Assembly (NCBI GenBank): GCA_903913215.1
Contig: CAIWKE010000003.1
Span: forward strand, 62,001 to 126,000
DNA length: 64,000 bases
Direction of reading: 5' to 3'
Origin: an uncultured Holophagaceae bacterium
Lineage (GTDB): Bacteria > Acidobacteriota > Holophagae > Holophagales > Holophagaceae
Under the pieces are notes generated by a model. It searched no databases. It worked only from the letters and a program-made list of their open reading frames with translations, and had not been told where the DNA came from. Positions within the stretch are counted from its first letter, which is position 1; every line of letters starts with the position of its first letter. Positions 39,288-49,083 of the stretch are shown here, in pieces. A program made the translations under genes and the position numbers.

Positions 39288-39341
39288 GCAGAGCCTCCTA
39301 ATAGCGCTTTGGATGCACCTGGATCGCCAAATGGTACAGAC

Positions 39342-39770
39342 TCAGGCGCCTGGTTCCGCCCGGGGCTGCCCAGACTGTTCCCCCACCCAGCGCAGGTAGG
39401 CGAGGTCTTCCTTCTGAAAGTGCCGCAGGAAGAGGCTCCGGGCCTCCTTGCTGAAGATGGAGATGGTCCCGCGACCGGCATGCACCGGCTGCAGGAGGAC
39501 GATGAGGCTCGCCCTCAGAGCGGTGTGATCCACAGCGTGGGCTTCATGTCCGGGATAACGGACCGAGCTCATGACCTGCTCTTCCCGGCTGCAATGTTGG
39601 GTGGTGTATTCGAGCAGTTCCTCCACGTTCCGCTGGAACTCCTCCGGGTCCACATTCCGGTCGGGAGGCTCCAGGGATTCCAGGCGGTTCAATAGCCGGA
39701 AGAGCTCCGCGTGCTCCTCATCCAGGGTCGAATTATTCGACAGGAAGGCCTCGCTCCAGCGCAACGTCAA
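39342..39770 (-). CDS. Bacteriohemerythrin-like di-iron protein
   Basis: 142 aa. All seven iron-ligand positions are present: His20 (LDEEHAELF), His59 and Glu63 (HCSREEQ), His75/His78 (GHEAHAVDH), His117 and Asp122 (HFQKEDLAYL). Binds O2 or NO, for oxygen sensing or delivery. Stands alone, upstream of the msr gene on the same strand, and next to the histidine kinase gene; a role in redox sensing is possible but not shown. Confidence 0.92.
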   Translation of the reverse strand: MTLRWSEAFLSNNSTLDEEHAELFRLLNRLESLEPPDRNVDPEEFQRNVEELLEYTTQHCSREEQVMSSVRYPGHEAHAVDHTALRASLIVLLQPVHAGRGTISIFSKEARSLFLRHFQKEDLAYLRWVGEQSGQPRAEPGA

Positions 39771-39866
39771 GACTAGGTCCTCCGGGTTTGGTGCCCCAAG
39801 GTAACCTCCCCGAAGAGATATTCAAACGACAAAGAGTCATTGTTGAGTTTTTTCGACTCAATGCCC

Positions 39867-42386
39867 CTAGGCCAGCACTTCCCGAAGTCGCTGGCCGATC
39901 TGCTTGCGGGTGAAAGGCTTCTCCAGCAGCAACGCCCCAGGGTGCGCCAGGCCGTGGGCCTCCAGCTCATCCGCGGTGTAGCCCGAGATGTAGAGCACCC
40001 GCAGGCCCGGCCGGGCCTTCACCAGCTCGGCGGCCAGCTTCGGTCCGCTGTCGCCGGGCATGATCACGTCGGTCACCAGCAGGTCCAGGGAACCGGTGTA
40101 ATCCGCCAGGAAGGCCCTGGCCTCGTTCGCATGGGCCGCCACGAAGACCTGATAGCCCAGCGATCTGAGGATCTCCTCAAGGGCCTCGCGCAGCACCTCC
40201 TCATCCTCGACCAGCAGCAGGGTCTCTGTGCCCTGGATGGTCGTGACGGCATGGGGTATCGATGCCTCTTCCACGCCGGCCACCACCTGGGGGAACCAGA
40301 GCCGGAAGGTGGTCCCCTGCCCCGGCTCTGTGCGCACGCCAATGCCCCCGCCCGAGGCCTTCACAATGCCGTAGACACGGGTGAGCTCCAAGCCCGTCCC
40401 AGTGGCCTTGCCCTTGGTGGTGAAGAACGGCTCGAAGAGGTGGGCGAGGACGTGCTCGTCCATGCCCGTCCCCGTGTCGGCGACCTCCACCAGGATGTAG
40501 GGCGCGGGCCCCGGGGCCAGGAAGAGGGTCTGGTCCCCGTCCAGGGTGTCCGCGTTCCGGAAGGAGACACTGACGCTGCCGCCCTCGGGCATGGCGTCCC
40601 GGGCATTGGCCAGCAGGGAGACCAGCACCTGCTCGAGGTCGTCCAGGTTGGCCCGGAAGCTCCCGGTCTCGGGCTCCTCGGAAACCTGCAATTGGATGGC
40701 CTCACCCAGCAGGCCCCGGCTGAGGGGCAGCAGCTCCTCCAACACCTTCCGAGCGCTGAGGCTGGTCTGGGTGCTGGAATTCCGCCGCGTGAAGGAAGCC
40801 AGACGCGCCGTCAGGTTGGCCCCGTGGGTGGCCGTGGCCTGGATGCGCTCCAGGCGGTTGGTCAGCTTGACTCCATCCGAAGGGTTCATGAGGGCCAGCT
40901 CGACATTGCCCAGGATGGCGCTCAGCAGGTTATTGAAGTCATGGGCGATCACCCCCGCCAATCGCCCCAGGGCCTCCATCTTCAGGGCTTGGTGCTGTTG
41001 GTCCTCCAGGAGGCCACGGTCCGTGATGTCCCGGGCGTTCAGGACCAGACCCTCCACGTCGTGGTTGTCCAGGAGGTTGGTGCCCGAGATGTCGAAGGCG
41101 CGCCACTCACCCTGGGCATCCTGCATGCGCCACTGCTGGGTGGTGCGGAATTCCGAGCGGTGGAGCAGCTCCGCCAGGAAGCCGTCCCAGGCCTCCAGAT
41201 CCTCGGCATGAATGAGCCCAGCCAGGGGCAGCCCCTGCAGTTCCGGCTCCGTGCGCCCGAAGAAACGCACCGCGGCGGGGCTGGTGGACAGCAGGCGCCC
41301 CGTGGCGTCCGTGACCATGATGAGATCCCTGGACTGCTCCACCAGAGCTTCGAAGCGGGCCTTCATGGCCAGGGCTGCGGTCTCTGTGGCCAGGTGGAGG
41401 CTGTCCCGGGCAGCCAGGGCTTCGCGGAGGAGGATGACCACCAGGATGGCGATGACGCCCAGCAGGATGTTCTGGAGCGTCCCCTTGGTTACTTCGAAGA
41501 CCTGGAGGTAACGCCCCAGCCACAGCGCCATGATCCCAATGGTGAAGATGGGGATGGGGCTGAAGGCCGAGGGCCGTAGGGGTCTGGCGGAATAGGAATC
41601 CGTCTGGATCCACCAGCCCGCCAGCACAAGCGCCAGGAGGCTCAAGGCATTCAGAATGTTCGCGATATGGCCAATGCTGTGCAGCTGCATGTGCCCCGTC
41701 ACCGACAGGGTGAAGACCAGATCCGCCAGCCAGGACATGGCAATGCCCGCCTGCAACAGGTTGAAGGCCCGCCGACTGGGAATGGGCACGCAGCGGAGGA
41801 TGACGAAGTTGACGACGATGATGCCCAGGAAGGCCAGCAGCGGGAAGGTCAGGGCGATGAAACGCTCCATGGCCTGCAGCTGGCCCAGATTGGGTTTGAG
41901 GGCCAGGGTCCACAGGGGCACGGCCACCCCGCAGATGAAGATGGCGCTGTCCGCCACGATCCGCCCCAGGTTCATGGTGCTGCGGCCCGCCCGGCTGAAT
42001 CTGAACTGGCCCAGCATGATCACGGGGTAGGACAGCATGGCCGTGAGGTCCGGGAACCCCAAGGTTGCATGGTCCACGTTCCGCTTGAGCAGCACATCGT
42101 GGATGAGCACGTAGGTCGTGCCCAGGCCCACCAGGATGCAGCCCACCGCCACCCAGCGCAGGGCGGATCGGAACTCAGGGGGCAACTCGGCCCGCTGGGC
42201 CGCCCGGAGGAGGGACCAGACGGCCACGACCGCCAGGAGCAAGGGGAAACCCACCTCGAGGAGGCCGCCAGACATGGTGCGCTTGGCATCCCCCCAGCTC
42301 AGGGCCCCCCAGGGGAGGAGCACCACGAGCAGTCCCACCAGCCAGGGCGGCAGGGACAGAGAACGATGGGTTGAGCGGAGGGTCAA
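39867..42386 (-). CDS. Hybrid sensor histidine kinase with polytopic sensor, PAS and receiver domains
   Basis: 839 aa if TTG 42386 is used (MTLRSTHRS before the first helix). The start is uncertain: no Shine-Dalgarno is visible, and the frame is open to a TTG at 42470. N-terminal half has about ten membrane helices; then PAS (~365-470, FEALVEQSRDLIMVTDATGR), HisKA with phospho-accepting His482 (GVIAHDFNNLLSAILGN), HATPase (ANARDAMPEGGS, VADTGTGMDEHV, FFTTKGKATGTGLELTRVYG) and C-terminal receiver with Asp773 (LLVTDVIMPG). Hybrid kinases of this HDFNN type usually sense redox or membrane state. No separate response regulator is adjacent. Confidence 0.88.
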   Translation of the reverse strand: MTLRSTHRSLSLPPWLVGLLVVLLPWGALSWGDAKRTMSGGLLEVGFPLLLAVVAVWSLLRAAQRAELPPEFRSALRWVAVGCILVGLGTTYVLIHDVLLKRNVDHATLGFPDLTAMLSYPVIMLGQFRFSRAGRSTMNLGRIVADSAIFICGVAVPLWTLALKPNLGQLQAMERFIALTFPLLAFLGIIVVNFVILRCVPIPSRRAFNLLQAGIAMSWLADLVFTLSVTGHMQLHSIGHIANILNALSLLALVLAGWWIQTDSYSARPLRPSAFSPIPIFTIGIMALWLGRYLQVFEVTKGTLQNILLGVIAILVVILLREALAARDSLHLATETAALAMKARFEALVEQSRDLIMVTDATGRLLSTSPAAVRFFGRTEPELQGLPLAGLIHAEDLEAWDGFLAELLHRSEFRTTQQWRMQDAQGEWRAFDISGTNLLDNHDVEGLVLNARDITDRGLLEDQQHQALKMEALGRLAGVIAHDFNNLLSAILGNVELALMNPSDGVKLTNRLERIQATATHGANLTARLASFTRRNSSTQTSLSARKVLEELLPLSRGLLGEAIQLQVSEEPETGSFRANLDDLEQVLVSLLANARDAMPEGGSVSVSFRNADTLDGDQTLFLAPGPAPYILVEVADTGTGMDEHVLAHLFEPFFTTKGKATGTGLELTRVYGIVKASGGGIGVRTEPGQGTTFRLWFPQVVAGVEEASIPHAVTTIQGTETLLLVEDEEVLREALEEILRSLGYQVFVAAHANEARAFLADYTGSLDLLVTDVIMPGDSGPKLAAELVKARPGLRVLYISGYTADELEAHGLAHPGALLLEKPFTRKQIGQRLREVLA

Positions 42387-42546
42387 GGCTGGTCTCGGGT
42401 TCGTTGGCTGAGCACGGACTTTGGAAAAGAGCCGCCCTGACGGCTCGTGAAGCGCTGGGGAGGTACACAAGGTTGTGCTCTAGGGCGCTCCAGAAGTATC
42501 CCTTGCATCGGCGGCCCCTTGGGCGACTTTATTTCAGACAACCCGC

Positions 42547-43974
42547 TCAGGAAGGAGCCTGGCCAGCAGGTTTTCCGGCCGGGGCCCGCACCTGCAGCTT
42601 CCAGCCGCCACCCAGGGCCTTGTAGAGCTGCACCAGGGTGCTGAGCCGTGACAGGCGGGCCTGTGAGAGGGCGTTTTCCGCCGGGAAGAGCTGCTGCTGG
42701 GCGTCCAGCACCTCCACGTAGCTGGAGAAACCCGTGGTGTAGCGCAGGGTGGCCAGGCGTACCGCTTCCCGGTAGGCGGTCACAGCCCGGGCCTGGCGCT
42801 GCTCCACCTCCGCGAATTTCTGGTAGGCCGTGAGGGCCGTGGCCACCTCACCAAAAGCACTGTTCACCGTGGCCTCATAGCGGCTGCGAGCCTGCTCCCA
42901 CTGGGCCACCCGAACGTCCTTCTGATCCCGCAGGCGCAGGCCCTGGAGGGCCGGGCCCGCCAGGCTGGGGGCCAGGAACCACTCCTTGCCCGGGCCGAAG
43001 AGCTGGGACACCTGGGGAGCCAGGCCACCCAGCAGGCCCGTGAGGCTGAGGGTGGGGAAGTAGCTGGCCTTGGCCACACCGATGGCGGCGTTGGCGGCCA
43101 CCAGGTCCTGCTCGGCCACCCGCACATCCGGCCGCCGCTCCAGCAGGTTGGACGGCAGGCCCGGGGGAATGACCGGCGGCAGGGTCTGATCCGTGAGGCT
43201 GGTGCCCCGCGGGATGGGGCCGGGGCCCCGGCCCACCAGGAAGGAGAGCAGGTTCTCCTGGGCCTGGACCTGGCGCTCAAGGTTGGGAATGGCGGCCGAG
43301 GCCGTGGCCAGGGCCGCTTCGGCCCGGGCGGTTTCGAGCGCCGAGGCGGCGCCCCCCGCCAGGCGGCGGCTGAAGAGATCGTAGGTCTCCTGGAAGGCCG
43401 CCGTGGTGGAGCGGGCGATCTCCAGGCGGGCATCCAGTTCCCGCAGTTCGAAGTAGGCCTGGGCCACTGTGGCCACCGTGGCCAGGTGCACGCCTCGGCG
43501 TTGTTCCTGGGCGCCGAGATACTGAGCCCGGGCCCCCTCGTTCAGGCGCCGCAGGCGGCCCCAGAGATCCAGCTCCCACGACAGAGAGGCATGGACGTCC
43601 CAGATGGCGCCGGTCTGGCCTCCGCCCGTGGTGTAGGCAGACTGTCGCCCCTTCTGCCAGTCCGCGAAGGGCGTCAAAGCGGGCAGGTAGTCGGCCCGCT
43701 CCATGCCCGCCCGGGCCCGGTATTCCTCCACGCGCCAAGCGGCGGTGCGCACGTCGTAGTTGCGCTGCAGGCTCTGGTCCACCAGATCCTTCAGAGCCGG
43801 GTCGCCAAAGACTTCCCACCAGGGCTGATCCGCGAGGGAGGCAGCCTCGGCGGGGCTCTGGCCCCGGAAGGCCTCGGGCACTGTCACCGCCGGGCGGCGA
43901 TAGTCCGGGCCCAGGGCGCAGGCGCTGCACAGCAGCTGCGTGAGGAGGGGCAGGACCAGCGAGTGGCGGCGCAT
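42547..43974 (-). CDS. Outer-membrane efflux lipoprotein (NodT/OprM family)
   Basis: 475 aa. Lipoprotein signal with Cys19 (TQLLCSAC), then GPDYRRPAVTVPEAFRG, the NodT-type start. Helical-barrel repeats: PWWEVFGDPALKDLVDQSLQRNYDVR (short landmark PWWEVFGDPALKDLV) and its duplicate near the C-terminus (SFGEVATALTAYQKFAEV equivalent region). It forms the TolC-like duct of the RND pump. Its ATG overlaps the stop of the pump gene (TGATG), giving tight coupling. Confidence 0.94.
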   Translation of the reverse strand: MRRHSLVLPLLTQLLCSACALGPDYRRPAVTVPEAFRGQSPAEAASLADQPWWEVFGDPALKDLVDQSLQRNYDVRTAAWRVEEYRARAGMERADYLPALTPFADWQKGRQSAYTTGGGQTGAIWDVHASLSWELDLWGRLRRLNEGARAQYLGAQEQRRGVHLATVATVAQAYFELRELDARLEIARSTTAAFQETYDLFSRRLAGGAASALETARAEAALATASAAIPNLERQVQAQENLLSFLVGRGPGPIPRGTSLTDQTLPPVIPPGLPSNLLERRPDVRVAEQDLVAANAAIGVAKASYFPTLSLTGLLGGLAPQVSQLFGPGKEWFLAPSLAGPALQGLRLRDQKDVRVAQWEQARSRYEATVNSAFGEVATALTAYQKFAEVEQRQARAVTAYREAVRLATLRYTTGFSSYVEVLDAQQQLFPAENALSQARLSRLSTLVQLYKALGGGWKLQVRAPAGKPAGQAPS

Positions 43975-46900
43975 CAGAGCTCCCCTTCCACTTCGGGTTC
44001 CGGGAGGTCGCAGGGCAGGTCCGGATCGGGATCCTTGTGCCCCGCCAGCCGCTCGATGACCACGAACAGCACGGGGATGACGAAGATGGCGATGAGGGTG
44101 GCACCCAGCATGCCCACGATGACCACGGTGCCCAGGATGCGGCGGGCCACTGCACCGGAACCGGAAGCGGTCCAGAGCGGGACGCAGCCCAGGATGAAGG
44201 CGAAGCTGGTCATGAGGATGGGCCGGAGGCGGAGCTTGGCGCCCTCCAGGGCAGCCTCAACCAGGCCTCTGCCCTTGCTCAACTCATCCTTGGCGAACTC
44301 CACGATGAGGATGGCGTTCTTGGCCGAAAGGCCGATGAGCATGATGAGGCCGATCTGCGCGAAGACACCGAAGTCGAACTTCCGCATCCAGAGCCCCAGG
44401 AAGGCCCCGAAGATGGCGATGGGCACAGAGAGCAGCACCGAGAAGGGCAGCGACCAGCTCTCATAGAGAGCCGCCAGGATGAGGAACACGAACACGATGG
44501 ACAGCGCGAAGATCAGGCCCGTGGTGCCCTCGGCCTTCTTCTCCTGGTAGCTGAGGTCCGCCCAGTCGTAGCTCATGTCCTGGGGCAGCACTTCCTTGGC
44601 CACCTGTTCCAGGGCCGTCATGGCCTGGCCGGAGCTGTAGCCCGGGGCCGCCGAACCGATGACCTGGGCGGCGCGCATGAGGTTGAAGCGGTTGGTGTAC
44701 TCAGGCCCCTGGATGCTGCGGGGCCGCACCAGCGCCGAGAGCGGCACCATGGTGCCTTCGGCATTGCGCACATGGAAGCGGCCGATGTCGTCCACACTGC
44801 GGCGTTCCTCGCCCTCGGCCTGGAGGTAGACCCGCCACTGGCGGCCGAAGCGGTTGAACTGGTTCAGGTAGAGACCACCCAGATAGGCCTGGAGGGTCTG
44901 GTACACATCACTCACGGCCACGCCCTGCTTGAGGGCCTTGTCCCGGTCCACTTCCGCCAGGATCTGAGGCGTGGCGGTGTTGTAGAGCGAGGTCACCCCG
45001 GCCAGTTCCGGCCGCTTCCGGGCCGCGGCCAGGAAGGCCTTGAGGTTGCGATCCAGATACTCCGGCTCGCCGCCGCTGCGGTCCTGCAGCCACAAGCTGA
45101 AGCCGCTGGAGACGCCCAGGCCTGGAATGGCGCTGGGCAGGAAGCCGAAGACATTGGCCTCGGGGATCTCCCGGGCCAGGCGGGCATTGAGACGCTTGAG
45201 GATCTCCCCAGCCTCCATGTGCGTGCCCTTGCGCTCGTCCCAGGGCTGGAGGGTCACATACATGAAGCCGAAGTAGGGCGCGGCGATGCGGTTGAGGAGG
45301 CTGAAGCCCTCGACATTGGTGACGTAGCGGACGCCCTCGGTCTCCAGGAGGATGGCTTCCATCTTCTTGCCGACCTCATCCGTGCGCTGCAGGCTGGCGG
45401 CGGGGGGGAGCTGCATGTTGAGGAAGAAATAGCCGTAGTCCTCATTCGGCACGAAGCTGCTGGGCAGCGCCTTGCCGAGGCCACCATCCAGGAGGGCGAA
45501 GGCGCCCAGGATGACGAGGGGGATGGCGGCCTTGCGGATGAGCTTGTGGGAGAAGCTCACGTAGCCGTGGGTGGCCTTGTGCAGGTAGTGGTTGAAGCCC
45601 GAGAAGACCTTGTGCATGCGCCCGTACATCTGCTCCCGGGGCCGGAGGATGAGGGCTGCCAGGGCCGGGGAGAGGGTCAGGGCGTTGAAGGCGGAGATCA
45701 GCACAGAGATTGCGATGGTGACCGCGAACTGCTTGTTCAGACGCCCCTGGATGCCGCCCAGGAAGGCCACAGGCAGGAACACCGACGAGAGCACCAGGGC
45801 GATGCCCACCACGGGTCCCGCCACTTCCCGCATGGCCTGGATCGTGGCCTCGCGAGGGGACATGCCCTCCTCGATGTGATGCTCCACCGCCTCCACCACC
45901 ACGATGGCGTCGTCCACCACCAGGCCGATGGCCAGCACCAGGCCGAACAAGGACAGCGTGTTGATGGAGAAGCCCAGCAGGGGGAACACGGCGAATGTGC
46001 CAATGAGTGAGACCGGCACCGCGATCATGGGAATGAGGGTGGCCCGCCAGTTCTGGAGGAACACGTAGACCACGAAGATCACCAGCAGCATGGCCTCGGC
46101 CAGGGTCCAGACAATCTCCTTGATGCCCTCCGTGACCGGCAGGGTGGTGTCCACGGACACGGTGTACTGCAGGTCTGCCGGGAAGCGCTGCTGGAGCCGG
46201 GCCATCTCCTTCTTGACGGCATCTCCCACCGCCAGGGAGTTCGAACCCGGGGTCTGGAAGATGGCCAACATGCAGGCGGGCTGCCGGTTGAAGCGGCTGA
46301 TCTGCTTGTAGCTCATGGCGCCCAGCTCGACCCGGGCCACGTCACCCAAGCGCACCACGGAGCCGTCAGGATTGGCGCGCACCACAATGCGGGCGAAGTC
46401 CTCGGGATTCTGTAGGCGGCCCTGGGCCCGCACGGTCCAGGTCATCTCCTGGCCCTTGGGCAGGGGCTCCGCGCCGATCTGCCCCGAGGGGTTCACGGCG
46501 TTCTGCTGCTGCACGGCCTTGTTGATGTCCGGGACGGTGATGCCCAGCTTGGCCAGCTGGTCCGGCTTCACCCAGATCCGCATGGCGTAGTCGCCAGCAC
46601 CGAAGATGACCACCTGGCCCACCCCGGGCACACGGTAGAGCGGATCCACGATGTTGATGGTGGCGTAGTTGGCCAGGAACAGGGAGTCATAGGTGTTGTT
46701 GGGCGAGTAGACGGAGATGAGTAGCAGCGAGGTGCCCGTGGACTTGCGGATGACCATGCCGTTCTGGTTCACTTCCACAGGCAGGAAGGGCTGGGCTTGG
46801 GCCGCGCGGTTCTGGGCGTTCACCTGGTCCAGGCTCACATCCGTGTTCACGTCGAAGGTGACCGTCTCGCTCATGGTCCCGTCGTTGGCGTTGTTGGACT

Positions 46901-47135
46901 GCATGTAGAGCATGTTGTCGACGCCGTTAAGCTGCTGCTCCAACGGGGCGGCCACGGACTGCTCGATGGTCACGGCATCGGCGCCGGTGTAGCTGGTGGT
47001 GATCTGGATCTGGGGCGGCACGATCTCCGGGAACTGGGCCACGGGCAGGATGCGCATGCAGACCAGGCCCGCGATCAGGGTGATGATCGCGATCACCATG
47101 GCCACGATGGGACGGTTGATGAAGAACTTGACCAT
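43974..47135 (-). CDS. RND multidrug efflux transporter (HAE1/AcrB-type)
   Basis: 1053 aa. N-terminal FFINRPIVAMVIAIITLIAG, two porter/docking repeats, 12 membrane helices. Proton-relay acids appear in GLVVDDAIVVVEAVEHH. Other landmarks: GALVRPRSIQGPEYTNR-type pore segments and the second-half LPFSVLLSVPIAIFGAF and IGLSAKNAILIVEFAKD. HAE1 pumps export hydrophobic drugs, dyes and bile salts, driven by proton motive force. It sits between adaptor and duct genes in the order adaptor-pump-duct on the minus strand. Confidence 0.97.
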   Translation of the reverse strand: MVKFFINRPIVAMVIAIITLIAGLVCMRILPVAQFPEIVPPQIQITTSYTGADAVTIEQSVAAPLEQQLNGVDNMLYMQSNNANDGTMSETVTFDVNTDVSLDQVNAQNRAAQAQPFLPVEVNQNGMVIRKSTGTSLLLISVYSPNNTYDSLFLANYATINIVDPLYRVPGVGQVVIFGAGDYAMRIWVKPDQLAKLGITVPDINKAVQQQNAVNPSGQIGAEPLPKGQEMTWTVRAQGRLQNPEDFARIVVRANPDGSVVRLGDVARVELGAMSYKQISRFNRQPACMLAIFQTPGSNSLAVGDAVKKEMARLQQRFPADLQYTVSVDTTLPVTEGIKEIVWTLAEAMLLVIFVVYVFLQNWRATLIPMIAVPVSLIGTFAVFPLLGFSINTLSLFGLVLAIGLVVDDAIVVVEAVEHHIEEGMSPREATIQAMREVAGPVVGIALVLSSVFLPVAFLGGIQGRLNKQFAVTIAISVLISAFNALTLSPALAALILRPREQMYGRMHKVFSGFNHYLHKATHGYVSFSHKLIRKAAIPLVILGAFALLDGGLGKALPSSFVPNEDYGYFFLNMQLPPAASLQRTDEVGKKMEAILLETEGVRYVTNVEGFSLLNRIAAPYFGFMYVTLQPWDERKGTHMEAGEILKRLNARLAREIPEANVFGFLPSAIPGLGVSSGFSLWLQDRSGGEPEYLDRNLKAFLAAARKRPELAGVTSLYNTATPQILAEVDRDKALKQGVAVSDVYQTLQAYLGGLYLNQFNRFGRQWRVYLQAEGEERRSVDDIGRFHVRNAEGTMVPLSALVRPRSIQGPEYTNRFNLMRAAQVIGSAAPGYSSGQAMTALEQVAKEVLPQDMSYDWADLSYQEKKAEGTTGLIFALSIVFVFLILAALYESWSLPFSVLLSVPIAIFGAFLGLWMRKFDFGVFAQIGLIMLIGLSAKNAILIVEFAKDELSKGRGLVEAALEGAKLRLRPILMTSFAFILGCVPLWTASGSGAVARRILGTVVIVGMLGATLIAIFVIPVLFVVIERLAGHKDPDPDLPCDLPEPEVEGEL

Positions 47136-47138
47136 GGG

Positions 47139-48296
47139 CTACTTGCCTGCGGGAGAGGTGGGCGCCGCGCCCGCGGGCACGGGCTTCACCAGCAGGCCCG
47201 CGCTGACCTTCTGCGTGCCGTCCACCACGACCCGCTCGCCCAGCTTCAGGCCCTGCTCCACCACCTGCAGCAAGCCCACGCGGGCCCCGGCCCGGATGGG
47301 GCGGATCTCGATCTTGTTGTCTGCGCCCACCACGGCCACCTGGGCGCTGCCCTGGAGATCCCAGATGGCGCGCTGGGGGACCAGCAGGGCCCCTTGGACC
47401 TTAGCGACGTCAGCCCGCACCTTGGCGTACTGGCCCGGCCGCAGAAGCAGCTTGGCATTGGGGAAGACGCCGGCCAGCAGGATGGTCCCGGTCTTCAGGT
47501 CCACGTTGCGGTCCGCCATGAACGGATCGCCCCGGAAGGGATAGGTGCTTCCATCCGAGAGCACCAGGCTCAGCGTGCCCTTGCCGCCCCCTTGACCCGC
47601 CCAGTCCCGGGCCCAGCTCATGTATTCCTGCTCACTGGCGTTGAAGTAGACCTTGATGGGATCCACGGTGGAGACCGTGGTCATGACCCGCGTGGGGTTC
47701 ACCAGGTCGCCCACCTGCACCTTGGCGACCCCGGCGATGCCGTTGATGGGGGAAGTGACGTGGGTCCACTGGAGGTTCAGGGTGGCGCGGTCCACAGCGG
47801 CCTGGGAGGCGTCCACGTTGGCCTGGGCCTGGCGCAGCAGCACCCGGGCATTATCCAGCTCCTGCTGGGAGATGGCCTTCTCGGCGGCCAGGGGCGTGAA
47901 GCGGTCCACGTCCTGCTTGGCCTTGTCGAACTGGGCCTGATCGCGAACCAAGGCCGCGCGGGCCTGCTGGGCGGCGGCGGCGAAGGGCCGGCCGTCGATC
48001 TCGAAGAGCACCTGGCCCTGACGGAGGGCCGTGCCCTCCTTGTAGACCTGGCGCAGGAGGTACCCCTCCACCTGGGGGCGGATCTCAGCGTTGACGAAGC
48101 CATCCAGAGTGCCCACCCACTCATGCGTGAGGGGGACGTCCGCCTGCGTCACGGCCAGCACGCCCACCTGGAGCGGGGGCGCAGGCGGGCGGCCCTGGCT
48201 GCCACAGGCCACCAGGAAAACCAGCCCACACGAGGCCAGGAAAGCTGTCGTGTGGGACCGCTGGAACGAAAGGGGACTGATCGGGGCTCGGGGCAT
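47139..48296 (-). CDS. RND efflux periplasmic adaptor (AcrA-type lipoprotein)
   Basis: 385 aa. Lipobox LVFLVAC places lipidated Cys31. The N-terminal lipoyl/coiled-coil arrangement has GTLDGFVNAEIRPQVEGYLL and a hairpin with ARALVRDQAQFDKAKQDVD; the C-terminal half has LQWTHVTSPINGIAG and the beta-barrel/MP domain (NPTRVMTTVSTVDPIKVYF, GRYAKVRADV-type). It links the pump to the duct. The first gene of the operon; the pump ATG follows its stop by 3 nt. No adjacent regulator gene is found, which is unusual for such pumps. Confidence 0.95.
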   Translation of the reverse strand: MPRAPISPLSFQRSHTTAFLASCGLVFLVACGSQGRPPAPPLQVGVLAVTQADVPLTHEWVGTLDGFVNAEIRPQVEGYLLRQVYKEGTALRQGQVLFEIDGRPFAAAAQQARAALVRDQAQFDKAKQDVDRFTPLAAEKAISQQELDNARVLLRQAQANVDASQAAVDRATLNLQWTHVTSPINGIAGVAKVQVGDLVNPTRVMTTVSTVDPIKVYFNASEQEYMSWARDWAGQGGGKGTLSLVLSDGSTYPFRGDPFMADRNVDLKTGTILLAGVFPNAKLLLRPGQYAKVRADVAKVQGALLVPQRAIWDLQGSAQVAVVGADNKIEIRPIRAGARVGLLQVVEQGLKLGERVVVDGTQKVSAGLLVKPVPAGAAPTSPAGK

Positions 48297-48465
48297 AATC
48301 TGTCCATGCTACCGCCACATCCCGAAACCGTTTCAGACCAATTCTGGGCCGTCCCCCAGGCAACGTCCTATTGTGTTTGCCAAGTATTTGCAGGCTTCGC
48401 GGAACTGTCAGTGGGGCGCCGTAAATCCAACCATGCGGGTTAGGGTAGAACCCAGGGAGGCCGCC

Positions 48466-49044
48466 ATGCCGGAACTGAGATTGGATCCCCTCCAGACCGC
48501 CCTGCTGGTCATCGACCTGCAGCAGGGCATCGTGAAGAATCCGACGCATCCCCACTCCGCCACCACGGTGGTGGCCAACACGCAGAAACTCCTGCGCGCA
48601 GCTCGCAGCGCGGGAGCCACCGTGATCCTGGTGCATGTGGGTGGCGCCGAGGATGGCAGGGATCGTCTGGATCCCCTGGCCGACGAGCCCCGGCGCCCGA
48701 TCCCTCCTGGCACTGACTACGCGGAGCTGGTGCCCGAGCTGGAACAGGCCCCCGGCGACCTCGTCATCCTCAAGCGCCAGTGGGGAGCCTTCTATGGCAC
48801 CGACCTGGAGCTGCAACTTCGGCGCCGGGGCCTGCGGACCCTCATCCTGTGTGGCATCGCCACCGAATACGGCGTGGAGAGCACGGCTCGGGATGCCTAC
48901 GAGCGGGGTTTCGATCAGATCCTCGTCGCCGACGCCATGAGCGCCCTGGGACCCCAGGTCCACGAGCACTGCCTCACGCGCATCTTTCCGCGCCTGGGCC
49001 GCGTGCGGGACACCGCGGCGGTACTGGCCGCACTGACAGTCTGA
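48466..49044 (+). CDS. Isochorismatase-family cysteine hydrolase
   Basis: 192 aa from ATG 48466 (GGGAGG 5 nt upstream). The catalytic triad is visible: Asp17 (LLVIDLQQG), Lys103 (ILKRQWGAFYGTDLE) and Cys129 (LILCGIATEYGVE), with the cis-peptide GIATEYGVESTARDA. Members hydrolyse amides such as nicotinamide, N-carbamoyl amino acids or peroxyureidoacrylate; substrate is not clear from sequence. Stands 39 nt before the LD-carboxypeptidase gene. Confidence 0.9.
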   Translation: MPELRLDPLQTALLVIDLQQGIVKNPTHPHSATTVVANTQKLLRAARSAGATVILVHVGGAEDGRDRLDPLADEPRRPIPPGTDYAELVPELEQAPGDLVILKRQWGAFYGTDLELQLRRRGLRTLILCGIATEYGVESTARDAYERGFDQILVADAMSALGPQVHEHCLTRIFPRLGRVRDTAAVLAALTV

Positions 49045-49083
49045 CCCCATCCATCTCGCCCCTCCCGGCACCAAGGAATCCCC

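Noticed and set aside
39843-39861. Hairpin TTGAGT/ACTCAA after the histidine kinase
   Set aside because: Only a 6-bp stem and no T-run on the correct side; too weak to call a terminator.
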